In this document: in pieces, positions 19,182 to 27,126 of the stretch | Layout of the letters: each line of letters begins with the position of its first letter | Numbering within the stretch: position 1 is the stretch's first letter | Source of the DNA: Herbaspirillum robiniae | GTDB taxonomy: Bacteria; Pseudomonadota; Gammaproteobacteria; Burkholderiales; Burkholderiaceae_D | NCBI RefSeq assembly: GCF_002213415.1 | Contig: NZ_NJGU01000006.1 | Coordinates: forward strand, 124,001-188,000 | Direction: 5' to 3' | DNA length: 64,000 nt | Program-made: the position numbers and the translations under genes | Notes under the pieces: generated by a model | The model's database searches: none | Told to the model about the DNA's origin: nothing | What the model saw: the letters and a program-made list of their open reading frames with translations, nothing else

Positions 19182-19382
19182 TCCGCATCAGCGCTTTCCC
19201 GGCGGCTTCCCGGCCGCCGCGACGCCGGCGGGCTCATGCCCGCCGGTCCCTCCGCAGCATTGCAACACCGCAATATCCAGCCATCACCCGATGTTCCATT
19301 CGCATCCGCCGCAGAGCGGAGCAGCAGCATTGCAGGCCCCGAAGGCGGCGCCGTGCCGCCCATGACAACAAAGGAGACAAAC

Positions 19383-20399
19383 ATGAAACCCTGGAAGACC
19401 CTGGGCGCCCTCGCCCTGTTCGCGCAACTGGCCGCCGGCTCCGTCCACGCCCAGCAAGCCCCCATCGTCATCAAGTTCAGCCACGTGGTGGCGGCCAACA
19501 CCTCCAAGGGCAAGACCGCCGACTACTTCAAGAAGATCGTGGAAGAACGCACCCAGGGTCGCGTGAAGGTGGAGGTCTACGCCAACAGCCAGCTCTACAA
19601 GGACAAGGAAGAACTCGAGGCGCTGCAGATGGGATCGGTGCAGATGCTGGCACCGACCTTCGGCAAGTTCGGGCCGATCGGCGTGCGCGAGTTCGAGGTG
19701 TTCGACCTGCCCTACCTGTTCGACAACATGGAGCAGGCGCAGAAGGTGACGCAGGGCCCCATCGGCGCGCGCATGCTCAAGCTGCTCGACAGCAAGGGCA
19801 TCACCGGCCTGGCGATGCTCGACAGCGGCTTTCTCGACTGGACCTCCAACAAGCCCATCGTCAAGCCGGCCGATATCAAGGGCATGAAGATCCGCATCCA
19901 GTCCTCCAAGGTGATCGACGCGCGCACCCGCGCGGTGGGCGCGCTGCCGCAGGTGATGGCCTTCGCCGAGGTGTACCAGGGCTTGCAGACCGGCGTGGTC
20001 GACGGACAGGAAAATCCGCCCTCCATCGTCAGCACGTCCAAGTTCTATGAAGTGCAGAAATACCTGACCGTCTCCGAGCACGGCTATCACGGCTACGTGC
20101 TGATCGCCAACAAGCGCTTCTGGGATTCGCTGCCGCCCGACATCCGGCCGCTCATGGACCAGGCGGTGAAGGACGCCACCACCTACTTCAACAGCAACTC
20201 GAAGAAGGAAAACGACGACGCGCTGGAGGAGATCCGCCAGACCGGGAAAACCAAAATCCTGACCATGACGGCGCAGGACAAGGACGCATGGCGCAAAGCC
20301 CAGGCGCCGGTCTATCACGACATGGAGAAGCGCGTGGGCAAGGAGTTGATGATGGAGATCTTCAACACCACCGGGCGCGATCCGGCGGTGCTGAAATAG
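19383..20399 (+). CDS. TRAP transporter periplasmic solute-binding protein (DctP family)
   Basis: Secreted receptor for a C4-dicarboxylate or similar organic acid. 338 residues. Cleavable signal peptide (LGALALFAQLAAGSVHAQQ), then the DctP pattern: FSHVVAANTSKGKTADYFK, GLQTGVVDGQENP (ligand-binding loop) and the C-terminal AWRKAQAPVY. AAGGAGA lies 7-8 bases before the ATG. No DctQ or DctM membrane gene is next to it, so it is an orphan in this window; co-location with dmlA suggests malate/tartrate but is not proof. Confidence 0.93.
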   Translation: MKPWKTLGALALFAQLAAGSVHAQQAPIVIKFSHVVAANTSKGKTADYFKKIVEERTQGRVKVEVYANSQLYKDKEELEALQMGSVQMLAPTFGKFGPIGVREFEVFDLPYLFDNMEQAQKVTQGPIGARMLKLLDSKGITGLAMLDSGFLDWTSNKPIVKPADIKGMKIRIQSSKVIDARTRAVGALPQVMAFAEVYQGLQTGVVDGQENPPSIVSTSKFYEVQKYLTVSEHGYHGYVLIANKRFWDSLPPDIRPLMDQAVKDATTYFNSNSKKENDDALEEIRQTGKTKILTMTAQDKDAWRKAQAPVYHDMEKRVGKELMMEIFNTTGRDPAVLK

Positions 20400-20464
20400 A
20401 AACGATGACGCAACGACAACTGTTTCATTCGTAACCTGAAGCGGATTTCCTGAAATGTGAGCGT

Positions 20465-20534
20465 AACCGTCGGTCCCTAGACTGCGAAGCATGCGCAGGA
20501 CACAAAGACCGGCGCAGCAGAAAGACCGACGGTT
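20465..20534. repeat. Inverted repeat in the hcp leader
   Basis: AACCGTCGGTC (20465-20475) and its exact complement (20524-20534) enclose 48 bases that themselves contain CTGCG...CGCAG. It lies 40 bp upstream of hcp; a transcript starting above it could fold into a long hairpin. Confidence 0.7.
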
Positions 20535-20574
20535 CGCCCAACTCACTCATTGAACACATTGAAAGGAAATTATC

Positions 20575-21063
20575 ATGCCGATGCCCTGCTACCTGATCCT
20601 CGAAGGCCAAAACCAAGGCAAGATCGAAGGCTCCACCAAAGTCAAAGGCCACGAAGGCAAGATCCTGGTGCAAGCCGTGGATCACACCATCGAAATCCCC
20701 AAGAGCCCGCAAAACGGCCTGCCCACCGGCAAGCGCGTACACTGCCCGATGACCCTGACCAAGGAAATCGACAAGTCCTCGCCCAAGCTGTTCCAGGCGC
20801 TGACCTCGGGCGAACAGATGAAGGATGTGACGCTGGAGTACTACCGCATCTCGCCCAAGGGCACCGAAGAGAAGTACTACACCGTCAAGCTGTCCAACGC
20901 CATCGTGACCAACATGCGCGCCTGGACCCCGAACTGCCTGACCGCCGAGAACAAGCAGATGGGCCACATGGAAGACATCTCGTTCACCTACGAGAAGATC
21001 ACCTGGACCTTCGATCCGGACGGCATCGAAGCCGAAGATTCCTGGCTGGCGCCGAAGTCCTGA
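20575..21063 (+). CDS. hcp: Hcp family type VI secretion tube protein
   Basis: Forms the hexameric rings of the type VI secretion tube and is itself secreted. 162 residues, normal length; begins MPMPCYLILEGQNQGKI and contains VQAVDHTIEIP, KSSPKLFQALTSGE and FTYEKITWTF, all standard for Hcp1 proteins. GAAAGGAAA precedes the ATG. No other type VI genes are nearby, so this is an orphan copy, often an extra or effector-carrying Hcp. It has its own terminator and a strong inverted repeat upstream. Confidence 0.94.
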   Translation: MPMPCYLILEGQNQGKIEGSTKVKGHEGKILVQAVDHTIEIPKSPQNGLPTGKRVHCPMTLTKEIDKSSPKLFQALTSGEQMKDVTLEYYRISPKGTEEKYYTVKLSNAIVTNMRAWTPNCLTAENKQMGHMEDISFTYEKITWTFDPDGIEAEDSWLAPKS

Positions 21064-21127
21064 TCCCGGCTCCGCCTTGCGGGTCCGCCGCCGGCGAGCC
21101 CGACCGATGTCTCCTCCTGAGCTTCAT

Positions 21128-21151
21128 GCCCGCCCTTGTGGCGGGCTTTTT
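21128..21151 (+). terminator. Terminator after hcp
   Basis: Perfect stem GCCCGCC/GGCGGGC with CTTGT loop and TTTTT. Confidence 0.88.
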
Positions 21152-21354
21152 CATTGCCGGCCGCCATGACCGTTCGTCCGCCGCATGTTAGGATTGCTGC
21201 AACTCAAACTTTCGCGATACTGGTGTTGGACATGCATTCGAGCTTGTGGCGTACCTGGCACCTGCTGGCGGCGGAGACGCTGTTCTGGGGCGTGACCCTG
21301 GCGCTGCTGCTGGAAGACGACGTGGCCATGCTGGCCGTCATGTTCAGCTGACAG

Positions 21355-21831
21355 ATGCCGCCCGTGATCGCGACGCACTCTGCCGATATGGACGTACAGA
21401 ATTCCTCTTCTCTCCTCAGGCGCGCATCGGCACGCCTGGTTGCCGCACTGGCGCTGGGTTGCGCCGCGATGCCGGCCCTGGCCGACTGGTCGCCGCTGGG
21501 CGACAACACCATCGGCAGCTTCTTCGTCGACAAGAACAGCATCGTGGCCACGCGCAGCATCCGCCAGGCGCAGATCCTGCTGAACTGGAGCCGCCCGCAG
21601 CTGCTGATGGGCCAGGGCAGCAAGACCTACTACACCTCGGAAATCTCCACCGCCTACTTCGACTGCAACAACCGCCAGCTCGGTTTCGGCAGCCGCAAGA
21701 TGTATTCGCAGCCGGACGGCAAGGGCCAGCTGCTGCTGGCGCCGCAACTGGCCTACTCCGACGTCAAGCTGCAGGATCCCATCCCCGGCTCCACCGGCGA
21801 ACGCGCCATCGAGGCCGTCTGCGGCAAGTAA
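21355..21831 (+). CDS. Small secreted protein, surface-adhesin E-like
   Basis: 158 residues. A hydrophobic N-terminal stretch ending AAMPALADW looks like a signal peptide; if so the working start may be the ATG at about 21388 (MDVQNSS). The mature part (W-x-PLGDN...SFFVDKNSI, then ISTAYFDCNNRQLGFGSRKMY and a C-terminal Cys) fits the surface-adhesin-E-like fold, a family of small periplasmic or surface proteins of mostly unknown role. Two Cys could form a disulfide. No functional partner is evident. Confidence 0.7.
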   Translation: MPPVIATHSADMDVQNSSSLLRRASARLVAALALGCAAMPALADWSPLGDNTIGSFFVDKNSIVATRSIRQAQILLNWSRPQLLMGQGSKTYYTSEISTAYFDCNNRQLGFGSRKMYSQPDGKGQLLLAPQLAYSDVKLQDPIPGSTGERAIEAVCGK

Positions 21832-21885
21832 GCGCAGGCAGTCAACACCTGCCCGCGCCTGCTGGCGTTGGCATCGGCCCCGGGC

Positions 21886-23847
21886 TCACACCTTCATCGG
21901 CAAAATCACCATCTGCAAGCCGTCGAAATGCAGGCGACGCTGCACCGCCAGCGCCGCCTGGTTGTGCAGCAACCGGATGAACCAGTTGTCCTGCTCGAAG
22001 ATCAGCTTGCTGGTGAAGAAGATGGCGTTGGGATATTGCTTGCTGATCTCGAAGCACAGCCGCGTGACTTCCTGCACCGCGTCGGTGCCGAAGCCCAGGC
22101 GCGACGACGCCGCCATGCCGTGGCTGCGGCAGAAATCGACGAAGAAGCGCAGCGTGGCATCGGCCTCGGCGCGCATCTGCTCGACCGCGCCCTCGCCGCC
22201 GTAGGCATGCGAATCCACGGTGCGCGCGTTGACGAAGATGAAGTTCTTGAAGTGCTCCGGGAACATGCGCTGCACCCACAACAGCGCATGCAGCCCGCCG
22301 CCGCGCGACGTGCCCACGATGAACACCGCGGTCTGGTTGGCCGGGTCGGGCACGATCTCGCCGGTCTCGGTGCCGAAGGGCTGGTTGGCGAAGATCTGGT
22401 CGACGGTGCGGATCGCCTCCTTGGTGTCGCGATAGTGATTGCGGATGTAGATGCACAGCGCCGACATGGCGGCGATGATCAGCGCCGTGGCCCAGCCGCC
22501 GGTGGTGAACTTCTCCGCCAGCAGCACGCACAGGATCGAGAAGCAGATCACGAAACCGGCCAGCGACAGCAGGAAGCGGCGCTTCCAGTGGTCCAGCCGG
22601 CTGCGGTGGCGCCACCAGTATCGGCACAGGCCGAACAGCGAGATCGCGAAGGTCAGGAACACCGAGATCGAATACAGCACGATGAGCAGCGTCACGCTGC
22701 CCTGGGTCCAGAACAGGATCGCCAGCGCCGCCAGGCCCATCACCAGGATGCCGTTCTGCGTCACCAGCCGGGTCGAGAGATAGCGGAATTTGTGCGGCAC
22801 CCAGGAGTCGGCGGCCATGTTGGACAACACCGCCGGGCCGCCCAGGAAGCCGGTATTGGCGGCCACGAACAGCAGCCCGGCCTCGAAGGCCAGCACCACC
22901 ATGAGCATCAGGTCGTTGATCCACTTCGCCTCGATGCTCAGGCTGGCGATGATGATGCGGAAGGTGGAGGCGTTGAGGGTCTGGCCATCGACGTGCCTGG
23001 CGTCCCACAACAGGTAGAGCAGGAAGATCCCGCCGGCGGTGAAGGCCAGCGACAGCGCCATGTAGATCATGGTGACCTTGCCGGTGCGCACGCGCGGCTC
23101 GGCCAGCATGTTGACGTTGTTGGAGACCGCCTCCAGCCCGGTATAGGTGCCGCCGCCCTGCGAATAGGCCAGCAGCAGCATGGCCGCCACGCCCGACCAG
23201 CCGATATGGTCGGCCAGGCGACCGGTCTCGGCCAGGGTATCGGGCACCAGCGAGGGGAAATGCCCGGCATGCGCGAACACGCCGTAGAGGATCAGCACCA
23301 GGTGCGTCGCCACGAAGCCGAGGAAGATCGGCAGCAATATCCGGATCGCCTCCTTCAGGCCGCGCAGGTTCAGCACGATCAGGATGCCGATGCAGATCGC
23401 CTCCACCCACAGCTTGTAGGGCTGGAACCCCAGCGGCAACATGGACGCCAGCGCATCCACGCCGGAGGCGATCGAGATGGCGATGGTGAGCACATAGTCC
23501 AGGATCAGCGCCACGCCGGACACCAGCCCGAGGTACGGGCCGACCAGCTTGGTGGCGACGCGATAGCCGCCGCCTCCGGTGGGGAACAGTTCGATCACCT
23601 GGTTGTAGGCCAGCGCGATGATGAACACGGTCAGCGCCGTGGCCAGCGCCAGGTAAAGGCCCAGGTGGGTGTATTGGCCCAGGGCACGGAAACTTTCCTC
23701 GGGACCGTAGGCGGACGAGGACAGGCCGTCCGCGCCCAGCCCGACCCAGGCCAGGAAGGCCACCAGGGCGAGCGAATGGCGGGTTTCGCTCTTGAGCGGA
23801 TCGAGTGCTTTCCCGATCACGATTTCACGTATCTTCAACGGCTTCAT
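21886..23847 (-). CDS. APC-superfamily permease, KimA/YdaO-like
   Basis: Multi-pass inner-membrane transporter. 653 residues: about 12 hydrophobic segments in residues 25-470, then a cytoplasmic C-terminal domain. Sequences GLGADGLSSSAYGPEE and GGGGYRVATKLVGPYLGLV match APC proteins related to the potassium importer KimA, while older annotation calls them amino-acid permeases. Substrate, K+ or an amino acid, cannot be settled from sequence. It stands alone, convergent with the adhesin-like gene and divergent from tRNA-Leu. Confidence 0.82.
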   Translation of the reverse strand: MKPLKIREIVIGKALDPLKSETRHSLALVAFLAWVGLGADGLSSSAYGPEESFRALGQYTHLGLYLALATALTVFIIALAYNQVIELFPTGGGGYRVATKLVGPYLGLVSGVALILDYVLTIAISIASGVDALASMLPLGFQPYKLWVEAICIGILIVLNLRGLKEAIRILLPIFLGFVATHLVLILYGVFAHAGHFPSLVPDTLAETGRLADHIGWSGVAAMLLLAYSQGGGTYTGLEAVSNNVNMLAEPRVRTGKVTMIYMALSLAFTAGGIFLLYLLWDARHVDGQTLNASTFRIIIASLSIEAKWINDLMLMVVLAFEAGLLFVAANTGFLGGPAVLSNMAADSWVPHKFRYLSTRLVTQNGILVMGLAALAILFWTQGSVTLLIVLYSISVFLTFAISLFGLCRYWWRHRSRLDHWKRRFLLSLAGFVICFSILCVLLAEKFTTGGWATALIIAAMSALCIYIRNHYRDTKEAIRTVDQIFANQPFGTETGEIVPDPANQTAVFIVGTSRGGGLHALLWVQRMFPEHFKNFIFVNARTVDSHAYGGEGAVEQMRAEADATLRFFVDFCRSHGMAASSRLGFGTDAVQEVTRLCFEISKQYPNAIFFTSKLIFEQDNWFIRLLHNQAALAVQRRLHFDGLQMVILPMKV

Positions 23848-23971
23848 TGCTTAGGACGGGCGCCGCCGAAGCGCGGCGCCGCGTGTTTTACCCAGCCCGC
23901 CATGATACCCGCTTCTCTTGTCCGGCACTTGCTCGCATCCCTGAAATCGGTCATAATATTCGGCTTGCGTT

Positions 23972-24056
23972 GCCGGGATGGCGGAATAGGTAGACGCACG
24001 GGACTCAAAATCCCGCGCCGCAAGGCGTGCCGGTTCGATTCCGGCTCCCGGCACCA
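23972..24056 (+). tRNA. tRNA-Leu (anticodon CAA)
   Basis: 85 nt including encoded CCA. Acceptor stem GCCGGGA pairs with TCCCGGC (24046-24052). Anticodon loop CTCAAAA gives CAA; long variable arm (class II) and T-loop GGTTCGATTCC are present. The aryl-polyene operon begins 320 bp downstream. Confidence 0.97.
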
Positions 24057-24375
24057 GCGAATTTGATAAGCGCAGTAGGTCAAAACGTCTCGCGCGGACA
24101 ACAGAAATCAGGTGGGTACGATAATCTCGTTCCTGCCTTTTTTTTGGTCTGAGTTTTCCGTGTAAATTCGTGTTTATTCAAGGGTTTTGTCGTACCATTC
24201 CCGCTTACAAAATTTAACTTTTACGCCACCGGATCCGGTCTGTACATCAACAAAAAGAACAGGCTGGGGGTTCCTTCCGCAACGAGGCTGCCGCAACGAT
24301 GGCCGCCGGATGGAAGGGATAGGATCCGGCCAATAAATTACAGCCAGGACAAAAGCCTCACGGCTTTTCGACGAT
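24057..24375. promoter_or_regulatory. Upstream region of the aryl-polyene operon
   Basis: 319 bp, clearly more AT-rich than its surroundings, without a gene. It contains a perfect 12-bp palindrome ACCGGATCCGGT (24228-24239), an additional GGATCCGG at about 24322, and a hairpin AAAAGCC/GGCTTTT (24351-24368) ending 7 bases before the first start codon. It probably holds the operon promoter and operator; no exact -35/-10 could be assigned. Confidence 0.5.
24351..24368 (+). other. Hairpin with U-run just before apeC
   Basis: Stem AAAAGCC/GGCTTTT with TCAC loop. It resembles a weak intrinsic terminator (attenuator) or a structure limiting apeC translation; the start codon at 24376 lacks a clear ribosome site. 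Confidence 0.45.
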
Positions 24376-25158
24376 ATGCTTTTTGGGGATGTCAGTTTTT
24401 CTGTTGCATCGCATGCAGCATGGGTTCCGGGAGTCGATTCCGCAGAAGCCTGGCAGCAATGGATCAATGGCGATCTGCGGGCGGCCGGTTCGGGGGAACC
24501 GGCGGTCAAGGCCATGCCGCCCATGCTGCGCCGGCGCGCCAGCCCGGCCGGAAAGCTCGCCCTGGAAAACGCCTACGCCGTCCTGCCGGCCGACGATGCC
24601 GCTGACGACATCCCGATAGTCTTCGCATCCCGCCACGGCGAGTGCGCGCGTTCGGTCGAGCTGCTGCAGGAACTGGCCGCCGGCGCGCCGCTGTCGCCGG
24701 CCTCGTTCAGCCTGTCGGTCCACAACGCCAATGCCGGCCTGTTCTCCATCGCCCGCCGCGCGCGCGGCAACGGCATCGCCGTCGCCGCCGGCCGCAGCAC
24801 CATCGAGCATGCGGTGATCGAGGCCTGCTCGCTGCTGGCCGACGGCGCGCCGCGCGTGCTGCTGGTGGCCGCAGACGGCCCGCTGCCCGAAGTATTCGCG
24901 CAGTTCGCCGATTGCCGCGAACAAGCCTTCGGCTGGGCCTGGCTGATGCAGGCCGCCGACGAGAACGCGCCGCTGGCGGGCATGTCGCTGCAATGGAGCG
25001 CGGACGACGCCTCCGCCGAGACCAATGCCACGGCCAAGGCCGCGGACGAGACGGCTCCCGGCGGCATCGACGTGTTGCGGTTTTTCCTCGATGCGTCGGC
25101 CCGCAGCCTGGTACGCCGCGCCGACGGCCGCCGCTGGCACTGGATGCGCCATGTTTGA
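24376..25158 (+). CDS. apeC: Ketosynthase-like chain-length factor of the aryl polyene pathway
   Basis: 260 residues matching the short beta-ketoacyl-synthase-like N-terminal domain family; it starts like APE members (VSFSVASHAAWVPGVDSAEA) and holds SFSLSVHNANAGLFSIA, where a catalytic Cys would be replaced (no active-site Cys). In characterised APE systems the homologue pairs with ketosynthase ApeO as chain-length factor (established for ApeO-ApeC). First gene of the operon. The ATG is weakly supported; it overlaps the next gene by 8 bp. Confidence 0.8.
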   Translation: MLFGDVSFSVASHAAWVPGVDSAEAWQQWINGDLRAAGSGEPAVKAMPPMLRRRASPAGKLALENAYAVLPADDAADDIPIVFASRHGECARSVELLQELAAGAPLSPASFSLSVHNANAGLFSIARRARGNGIAVAAGRSTIEHAVIEACSLLADGAPRVLLVAADGPLPEVFAQFADCREQAFGWAWLMQAADENAPLAGMSLQWSADDASAETNATAKAADETAPGGIDVLRFFLDASARSLVRRADGRRWHWMRHV

Positions 25159-25939
25159 ACAAGCGGCCAAGCGCCTCAACCGCTACTGGCGCGTGGCGGC
25201 CACCGGCCTGTCCTTCGCCGTCTTCGGCCTGGGCGGGCTGGCGCTGCGGTTGGTGGTGTTCCCGCTGCTCGACCTGGCCGTGCGCGACCGCGAGCGCCGC
25301 GTGCTGCTGGCGCGCCGCGTGATCCGCCTGGCCTTTCGCGGTTTTGTCGAGATGATGCGGGCGCTGGGCGTGATCCGCTACGAAATCACCGGCCTGGAGC
25401 GCCTGGACCGCAAGGGCCTGCTGATCCTGGCCAACCATCCCACGCTGATCGACACTGTGCTGCTGATGGCCTTCGTGCGCCACGCCGACTGCATCGTCAA
25501 GAATGCCCTGTGGCGCAATCCCTTCACGCGCGGCCCGATCCGCGCGGCCGGCTACATCAGCAACGAACAGGGCCCGGACCTGATCGACGACTGCATCGCC
25601 TCGATCCGCGGCGGCGGCAACCTGATCATCTTCCCGGAAGGCACGCGCACCCCGGCCGACGGCAACATGGCCTTCAAGCGCGGCGCGGCCAACGTCGCCG
25701 TGCGCGGCGACTGTCCCATCACGCCGGTGCATATCCGCTGCACGCCGGGCACGCTGGGCAAGGGCGAAAAATGGTGGGACGTGCCGGAGACGGCCGCGCA
25801 CTTCCGCATCCAGATCGGGCAGGACATCCAGGTCGGCCACGCCATCGGCGCCGACGTCCCGGCGTGCGCCGACAACCCGACGCTGGCCGCGCGGCAGCTG
25901 ACCACCTATCTGCAACAGTACTTCATGAAAGAAAGCTAG
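25151..25939 (+). CDS. apeD: Lysophospholipid-type acyltransferase (APE cluster)
   Basis: PlsC-like membrane-associated acyltransferase. 262 residues with an N-terminal hydrophobic segment (TGLSFAVFGLGGLALRLVVF), the catalytic HPTLID (H-x4-D) and the FPEGTRT motif. Probably attaches the polyene acyl chain to a lipid or helps build the anchor of the pigment; the exact acceptor is unknown. Start ATG overlaps apeC by 8 bp; the next gene begins 3 bp after its stop. Confidence 0.85.
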   Translation: MFEQAAKRLNRYWRVAATGLSFAVFGLGGLALRLVVFPLLDLAVRDRERRVLLARRVIRLAFRGFVEMMRALGVIRYEITGLERLDRKGLLILANHPTLIDTVLLMAFVRHADCIVKNALWRNPFTRGPIRAAGYISNEQGPDLIDDCIASIRGGGNLIIFPEGTRTPADGNMAFKRGAANVAVRGDCPITPVHIRCTPGTLGKGEKWWDVPETAAHFRIQIGQDIQVGHAIGADVPACADNPTLAARQLTTYLQQYFMKES

Positions 25940-25942
25940 GCG

Positions 25943-26200
25943 ATGCAAACGCTGGAACAAGAAATCAAGGAACTGATCATCGAGATCCTGGAACTGGAAG
26001 ACATCGCCGCGGACGACATCGACAGCGCGGCGCCGCTTTTCGGCGAAGGCCTCGGACTGGATTCGATCGACGCGCTGGAGCTGGGCGTGGCGCTGCAGAA
26101 GCGCTACGGCATCACGCTGTCGGCCAATTCGGAAGAGACCCGAAAGCACTTCGCCTCGGTACGGGCGCTGGCGGCGCTGGTCGCCGGCCACAGGCAATAA
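25943..26200 (+). CDS. apeE: Acyl carrier protein 1 (APE cluster)
   Basis: Carries the growing polyene on a phosphopantetheine arm. 85 residues, acidic; attachment site GLDSIDALELG with Ser41. It lies 3 bp after apeD, and a phosphopantetheinyl transferase is encoded at the far end of the locus. Confidence 0.92.
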   Translation: MQTLEQEIKELIIEILELEDIAADDIDSAAPLFGEGLGLDSIDALELGVALQKRYGITLSANSEETRKHFASVRALAALVAGHRQ

Positions 26201-26282
26201 GCCGTAACAAGCCGCAATAAACTGTCGCAATAAACGGTATTAAGCAGCAACAAGAGAAACGAAAGAAACACAAGAGAGGCTC

Positions 26283-26564
26283 ATGATGACCACTTTGGCC
26301 CCCACCATGAACAAGGACGAGATCTACTCCTGGATCGTCGACATGCTGCATGAGATGTTCGAGCTCGACAAGGCTGCGATCACACCCCAGTCCAACCTCT
26401 ATACGGACCTCGACATCGACAGCATCGACGCCGTCGACATCGTGGTCAAGCTCAACCAGATGACCGGCAAGCGCATCCAGCCGGATGTGTTTCGCACCGT
26501 GCGCACCGTGCAGGACGTGGTCGATGTGCTGGCCGCCCTGATGGGCGCCGACCAGCGCGGCTGA
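26283..26564 (+). CDS. apeF: Acyl carrier protein 2 (APE cluster)
   Basis: 93-residue second ACP with DIDSIDAVDIVVK; attachment Ser47. Both ACPs of characterised APE systems are used for polyene assembly. The double ATG (26283, 26286) follows AGAGAGG. The 82-bp gap before it is the only real spacer in the first third of the operon and contains repeated AATAA(A) words (26201-26280). Confidence 0.92.
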   Translation: MMTTLAPTMNKDEIYSWIVDMLHEMFELDKAAITPQSNLYTDLDIDSIDAVDIVVKLNQMTGKRIQPDVFRTVRTVQDVVDVLAALMGADQRG

Positions 26565-26568
26565 TCGC

Positions 26569-27126
26569 ATGAAACGCCCCGGGCTGCCGAGTCTGTTCGG
26601 CACGCTGCTGATCCTGCTCTACCCGCTGCTGGTGTGGAGCGCCCACGGCAAGGTCGAGCCGCGCCTGCTGGCGCTGCTGCTGGTGGCCATCGCCGCCGCG
26701 CGCCTGCTGGCCTCGCGCCTGTCGCGCAACTTCCGCTGGATGGGCGTGGCCGCGCTGGCGCTGGCCGCGCCTGCGCTGCTGTGGAATTCGCTGCTGCCGC
26801 TCAAGCTCTACCCGGTCGCTATCAGCGCCGGCATGCTGGCCCTGTTCGGCTATAGCCTGTTCCGGCCGCCTTCCATCATCGAGCGCATGGCGCGCCTGAC
26901 CGATCCCGACCTGCCGCCCTTCGCCGTCGCCTATACCCGGCGCGTCACCCAGGTGTGGTGCGTGTTCTTCGCCGTCAACGGCAGCATCGCCTTCGCCACG
27001 GCCATGTGGGCCTCGCCTGCGGTGTGGTCGATGTACACCGGCGTGGTTTCCTATGTCGCCATGGGCGTGCTGTTCGCCGGCGAATACCTGGTGCGCCTGT
27101 ACGTGCGGCGCCAGCACCATGCGTGA
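26569..27126 (+). CDS. apeG: COG4648-type integral membrane protein (APE cluster)
   Basis: 185 residues with about five hydrophobic helices (LFGTLLILLYPLLVW, LYPVAISAGMLALFGY, VWCVFFAVNGSIAF and others). Conserved in APE clusters next to the ligase and ACPs; proposed to support assembly at the inner membrane, but no biochemical function is established. Overlaps the next gene by 8 bp (ATGCGTGA). Confidence 0.8.
   Translation: MKRPGLPSLFGTLLILLYPLLVWSAHGKVEPRLLALLLVAIAAARLLASRLSRNFRWMGVAALALAAPALLWNSLLPLKLYPVAISAGMLALFGYSLFRPPSIIERMARLTDPDLPPFAVAYTRRVTQVWCVFFAVNGSIAFATAMWASPAVWSMYTGVVSYVAMGVLFAGEYLVRLYVRRQHHA

Noticed and set aside
21232-21351. 39-codon hydrophobic ORF between hcp and the adhesin-like gene
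   Set aside because: No ribosome site and no partner; kept out of the gene list though not excluded.
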